Shown one piece after another: positions 60,180 through 64,000 of a DNA stretch of 64,000 nucleotides; position 1 is the stretch's first letter, and every line of letters starts with the position of its first letter. Origin of the DNA: Epiperipatus broadwayi (lineage: Eukaryota; Onychophora; Udeonychophora; Euonychophora; Peripatidae); contig JAQFVV010000017.1 of assembly GCA_028023455.1 (NCBI GenBank), positions 1,296,001 to 1,360,000 of the forward strand. The letters are read 5' to 3'. The notes below the pieces were generated by a model. It was given only the letters and a program-made list of their open reading frames with translations. It made no database searches and was not told where the DNA came from. A program made the translations under genes and the position numbers.

Positions 60180-62448
60180 GCTAAATCTGAACTTCTTAAA
60201 AACACAAGAGATTTTGTTAAGGTTTATCATGAATTGCTCTGCTGTCAAATGCAATTATGGTTTTTACTTAGAAAAGACGATGTAAATTATAAAATTTCAA
60301 GTACACAGACAGATGCATCATCATGAAAAAGTGAATAAGGATTGGTTCTTTTTCCAAACTGCTGCGATACCATTTCTGATTGAACATATCTATTGTGTAC
60401 TACCATAATTTAACTAATCATCATAAAAATGTTAAAATGCTAAAGTGTCTAAATCATGAATTATGACATGAAATGTGATGTATTTTATAATGGTTGAACA
60501 ATGTGCTAATACTAAATTTTGTTTTAAATTAGACTTCTAAAATAATTCAAACTAATTTCATGATGGCACAAAAATTTGAAGATGGCCAAGATATGAAACA
60601 TTCTGTCATATTTCATGTCATAATGCATGATCCAAATATGCTAATGCCTTAAAATTTTCTCATGAATAGCTAAACTCTCATTGCAAAACATGCATTGATT
60701 CACATGCAGCATTTTATGCACATGGACATAAAGTTAATTACCTTTTCATGGGGAAATACTGTGGTATTATTGATCTGATAAAAGACTAGTAATTTCAACT
60801 AAAGATGATTGATCACCAAAACAATGGCATTGCATTCATAAATTCCCATAAAATATGCAGGATGCCAATCATGGTCAACAAATAAATCAGTTCTTGAATT
60901 ATATCATCATTTGACATAGAATCAATGTGTTTCATGAATAACAGTCTAAACTCTTTAATCAAGAAATATTATCATAGAGGACAATACTATATCAGAAAGC
61001 ATTTCCCAAACTTATTTCAATCGGCAATTTCTCATGAAAATATTCATTACAACTCCTACTTCTTGTTGAATACACTTTGCTGAAGTTTGTGGTTTACTGT
61101 CACTTAATAATGAATGTGCTATATGTTCTGAAGCAATATATAATTGCATCTTTATGATGACTGCTAATATCATCATTTTTGTGAATTATATTTGACTACT
61201 TCCATATTTTAATTTTATACCAGATGTGATTCTGAACATGGAACAATTAACCAAAGACAGCTGTTCTATATAGTTGCATATATCCTATTTTAACTGTAGA
61301 CGGCAGTTTTGTGTGTGTGTATATTATTATTGATCAAATCAGTAATAAAAATTTCTTGACATGGAGTGGTATCAAACCGAGAAGTTTTAGGTGAAATATT
61401 TCATTTAACATCTGCTATATGATTTTTTTTTTTACCATTAAATCTCAATTTATTTTCAATTTTGATTATCTGCAACCATACCATAACCTTTTGGATATGC
61501 AATTTCTATACTAACATTGATTAAACACATGTATTATGACAGAATAAATCTAATAGCAGTTCAAATTAATTACTTTACAAGGCTGCATTAACAAATAATG
61601 TTTAATAAAAAAAACTCATATTTATTATTAAATATATAAGTTGCTACATGCATATGTATTCTTGAAATGATATACGTGTCACTTAAGTTGTGCTAGTTTA
61701 ACATGCTAAAGAAAAAATTAATTTATACACAATCATATCATTAACTATTTTATAATGGAAAGTTACATTAAATCAATAAGTTATACTGCAAAGAAAAAAA
61801 ATATTTTGATGTGTGCAAGAATTTGAATTGCATAGCTCATAAAAATATTAAAAATATTTTATGCCCCTGTATGATTTGCATTCTAAATGTAATTTTAATT
61901 AAACAACGGTCAATTCCTAAAGTAAATTTGATGGCAAATCTAGATATATTATTTAAAATTATGGGTTAATAAAAATAAGTAAGTTATTGATCAATTTTTA
62001 AAAGTTAGTAATGATTTTTTTTCTTTCTTCCTATTGCTAAAGTAAATTAAAAAAGGAAAACTTTTTTTCTTTTGCTCACTTAGTTATAAAATAATAGTAT
62101 AATTTTAAAATATCTGGAAAATTATTTGTTTTCATAACATTTTGTGAAAGAAATGAGGAAAATGTTTTCAAAAAGCATGTTATTGTAAAGAAAAGATGTC
62201 AAATATAGTAATTAGCTGGCGATGAATCTGTTGGCTGTAAAACATCTATTGAATGGGTATAAGTAGATATGAAATAAACAGCTCAAGCAGTACAATATAC
62301 TTTAGTCTTTTCGAAAACTCACAAAGAAGTGATCTTATGCAGGAAAGAGAAACCACTCATTAAAACTGTTTTCCACATCTTACTGATTGTTTTACAGTAA
62401 TTTTAAATAGTTCATTTATAAAGGCAAGTATGATGACTTTATCAAACG
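60180..62448. other. No gene seen
   Basis: Searched on the minus strand for further CCDC146-like exons upstream of 58369; none with splice borders and a coiled-coil frame was found. Confidence 0.5.
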
Positions 62449-62460
62449 GAACACCATCTT

Positions 62461-62859
62461 AAGCTGATAAACATCACATGACCACCACCTCTTATGCTTG
62501 TGTATAACTGTTGTTAAAACAGGCAGAACTCACTATACGTATTGCCATACACAACAAGCTAGAGTAATCAATGGATGCCAGAAGGCTTGTGCATAAAATC
62601 CCCATCTAGTGCCTACTCATCCAATATCCCTAGATTAGTTTCTGGCTTTTGACCTTTGTCAGTGAGGAGCCTTGGATCTGAGAGCACTGCACCTAGATCC
62701 AAGGCTCCTCACTGATGAAGGCTAAAAGCCAGAAACTAGTCTGGGGATATTGGATAAGTAGGCACTAGATGGGGATTTTATGCACAAGCCTTCTGGTATC
62801 CATTGATTATTCTAGCTTGCTGTGGGTGGCACACATATAGTGAGTTTTGCCTGTTTTAA
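62461..62859 (+). repeat. Family B hammerhead fold-back element, complete, with 12-bp target-site duplication
   Basis: Full plus-oriented copy, 399 bp, flanked by the identical 12-mer GAACACCATCTT at 62449-62460 and 62860-62871. Order: aaacatcacatgaccaccac, the aacaggcagaactcac junction, the inverted arm (62540-62695), the sense arm (62698-62840), gagttttgcctgttttaa. The inverted-arm hammerhead is decayed (CTGACAA); the sense-arm hammerhead is intact. It has no ORF. Confidence 0.88.
62703..62750 (+). ncRNA. Hammerhead ribozyme, type I (family B), intact
   Basis: CTGATGA 62712-62718; stem II GGCT/AGCC with a three-base loop, flanked by A-A; GAAA 62732-62735; stem III AC/GT with loop TA; GTC with cleavage after C62741. 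Stem I TCCTCA (62706-62711) pairs with TGGGGA (62742-62747), one wobble. All core bases fit consensus. Confidence 0.75.
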
Positions 62860-62871
62860 GAACACCATCTT

Positions 62872-64000
62872 CTATATGTGGCTAGACAATCAAATACCAC
62901 ACTAGCCAAAACATCTGGAAATGTAATTAGACCCAAAATAAATGTTGAAGTTTTCTAAAGCCAACCCTTGCGTGATTTAATAATGCTGTGAAGAAAGAAA
63001 CAAACAGCGCTATAAGAATGATTCAAGATCTACTGATACTACACCCTATCTGACATCACCAATGCTGTTGTGTTTCCTATCTAACATCATTAGTGCACCA
63101 GAAAAATAACTACAATCTTTGTAGGTAGTAGTGAAGACATCCATAAATATATTAAAAGAATGATATCTACAGAAAACCATAGTCAGAACTGTATAAATAT
63201 TTCACATGGTAAGATCTTTTTACTATAGACATTATAAGCCCTTAAATGTAAAATATTTTCTCATTCTTTTTAATATTTTGTAAATCTAGCGATAATTGCA
63301 AGTATATAAGCAACAGTTTTATATATTCATTGTTAATAAATTATTTCTATTAATTCATTATGTTTGCTTATCAAACCCAAAACGTCTTGCTATTAATATC
63401 CATTATACTGTCAATATCCACAACTCTGAGAAATCATGTAATCCACTGAGGTATATGTAGGGATGGCAGTAATAATTTATTAAAAATGGTGATCAGCCAT
63501 TAATAAGTTTTCCTGAAGTAAACTTTGTCATTAGAAGGTTTGGAGTCTGAGTGTTTCATTTTTTAATTTTATTGAAATTAAAAAACAAATAAAATATTTT
63601 GGGGTGAACTTATATTTAGTTTAACCTTCAATGATAGGTTTTAAGTCAGATGTCACACTGGTTAACATTATTATTTATTTGAAATGAATCATTTTTATTC
63701 ATATTTTATGACCATTCAACTTTCATCTCATATAAATGGTTAATTGGAACCAAAATTTACTAGTACATATTTGTATATTCTTCATTCACCTGAATCACCA
63801 TTACAGTATATATGCTGTCCCAAATATTTTTATCTGTAAAAGATTATACAAAAGCAGCAAAAAGAACATTGATATGAAGATAGAATAAATGAACAATTTT
63901 GATTATTACTGGGACTATAAACATTGCAATAGTTATCAAATCAAAGTAAGATTTGAAATACAGGCATGCTTATACCTGGAACTTAATTGTAAATATAGGG
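62872..64000. other. No feature supported
   Basis: AT-rich to the end of the window with no open frames or recognised repeats. Confidence 0.5.

Overview
This is AT-rich eukaryotic, almost certainly metazoan, DNA. It has spliced protein-coding exons with GT..AG borders, tRNA-derived SINEs, Penelope-like elements (PLEs), RTE-type and other non-LTR retrotransposons, a hAT-type MITE, long (TA)n tracts, and very little coding sequence. Nothing suggests bacterial or organellar origin. The exact taxon cannot be read from the window. A coiled-coil gene of the ciliary CCDC146 type argues for an animal with motile cilia or flagella.

Host genes. Five phase-compatible exons on the minus strand (58369 down to 14828) spell about 250 residues of coiled coil resembling CCDC146. 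Two of them appear to join across an intron of about 40.7 kb, so most of the window would be intronic. Just past the last visible exon, on the same strand, lies a compact gene (14674 to 13162). It has an N-terminal helical domain and a C-terminal block of at least 12 pentapeptide repeats, broken by one frameshift. Three other short open stretches (9089-9319, 51430-51687, 59864-60178) may be exons or relics.

Repeat landscape, left to right. 2-2.6 kb: RTE 3' end with a twin-priming inversion. 3.9-4.4 kb: decayed hammerhead repeat. 9.87-12.6 kb: a hammerhead repeat unit, a (TA)n tract, a PLE with YVDD reverse transcriptase and GIY-YIG endonuclease, and a 69-bp-arm hairpin. 17.5 kb: foldback element. 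19.9-21.2 kb: two PLE 3' ends in head-to-head inversion. 21.7-22.7 kb: 324-bp tandem repeat. 25.4-26.0 kb: hAT MITE with perfect target duplication. 27.9-28.2 and 36.2-36.9 kb: inverted pairs of a hammerhead SINE-like repeat. 28.9-31.6 kb: relic non-LTR element. 41.4-42.3 kb: hammerhead repeat and RTE 3' end. 43.4-45.2 kb: cluster of a second hammerhead repeat. 47.4-49.2 kb: about 490-bp tandem array with a large inverted arm. 49.2-49.6 kb: RT fragment. 53.5-63 kb: more hammerhead repeats.

The most striking feature is the density of type I hammerhead ribozyme motifs. At least ten have an intact CUGANGA...GAAA core, a plausible NUH cleavage triplet and at least a partial stem I. Many more are decayed. 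They sit in three repeat families: (A) an approximately 350-400 bp SINE-like element with a tRNA-like B box, (B) an approximately 380-400 bp fold-back element whose copies carry 12-14 bp target-site duplications, and (C) an approximately 490 bp head-to-tail array. The PLE tails carry a related, altered motif. Families B and C have a two-base-pair stem III, and family A a similarly short one. The likely picture is PLE-type machinery spreading non-autonomous, ribozyme-bearing RNAs; the link to PLE is inference.
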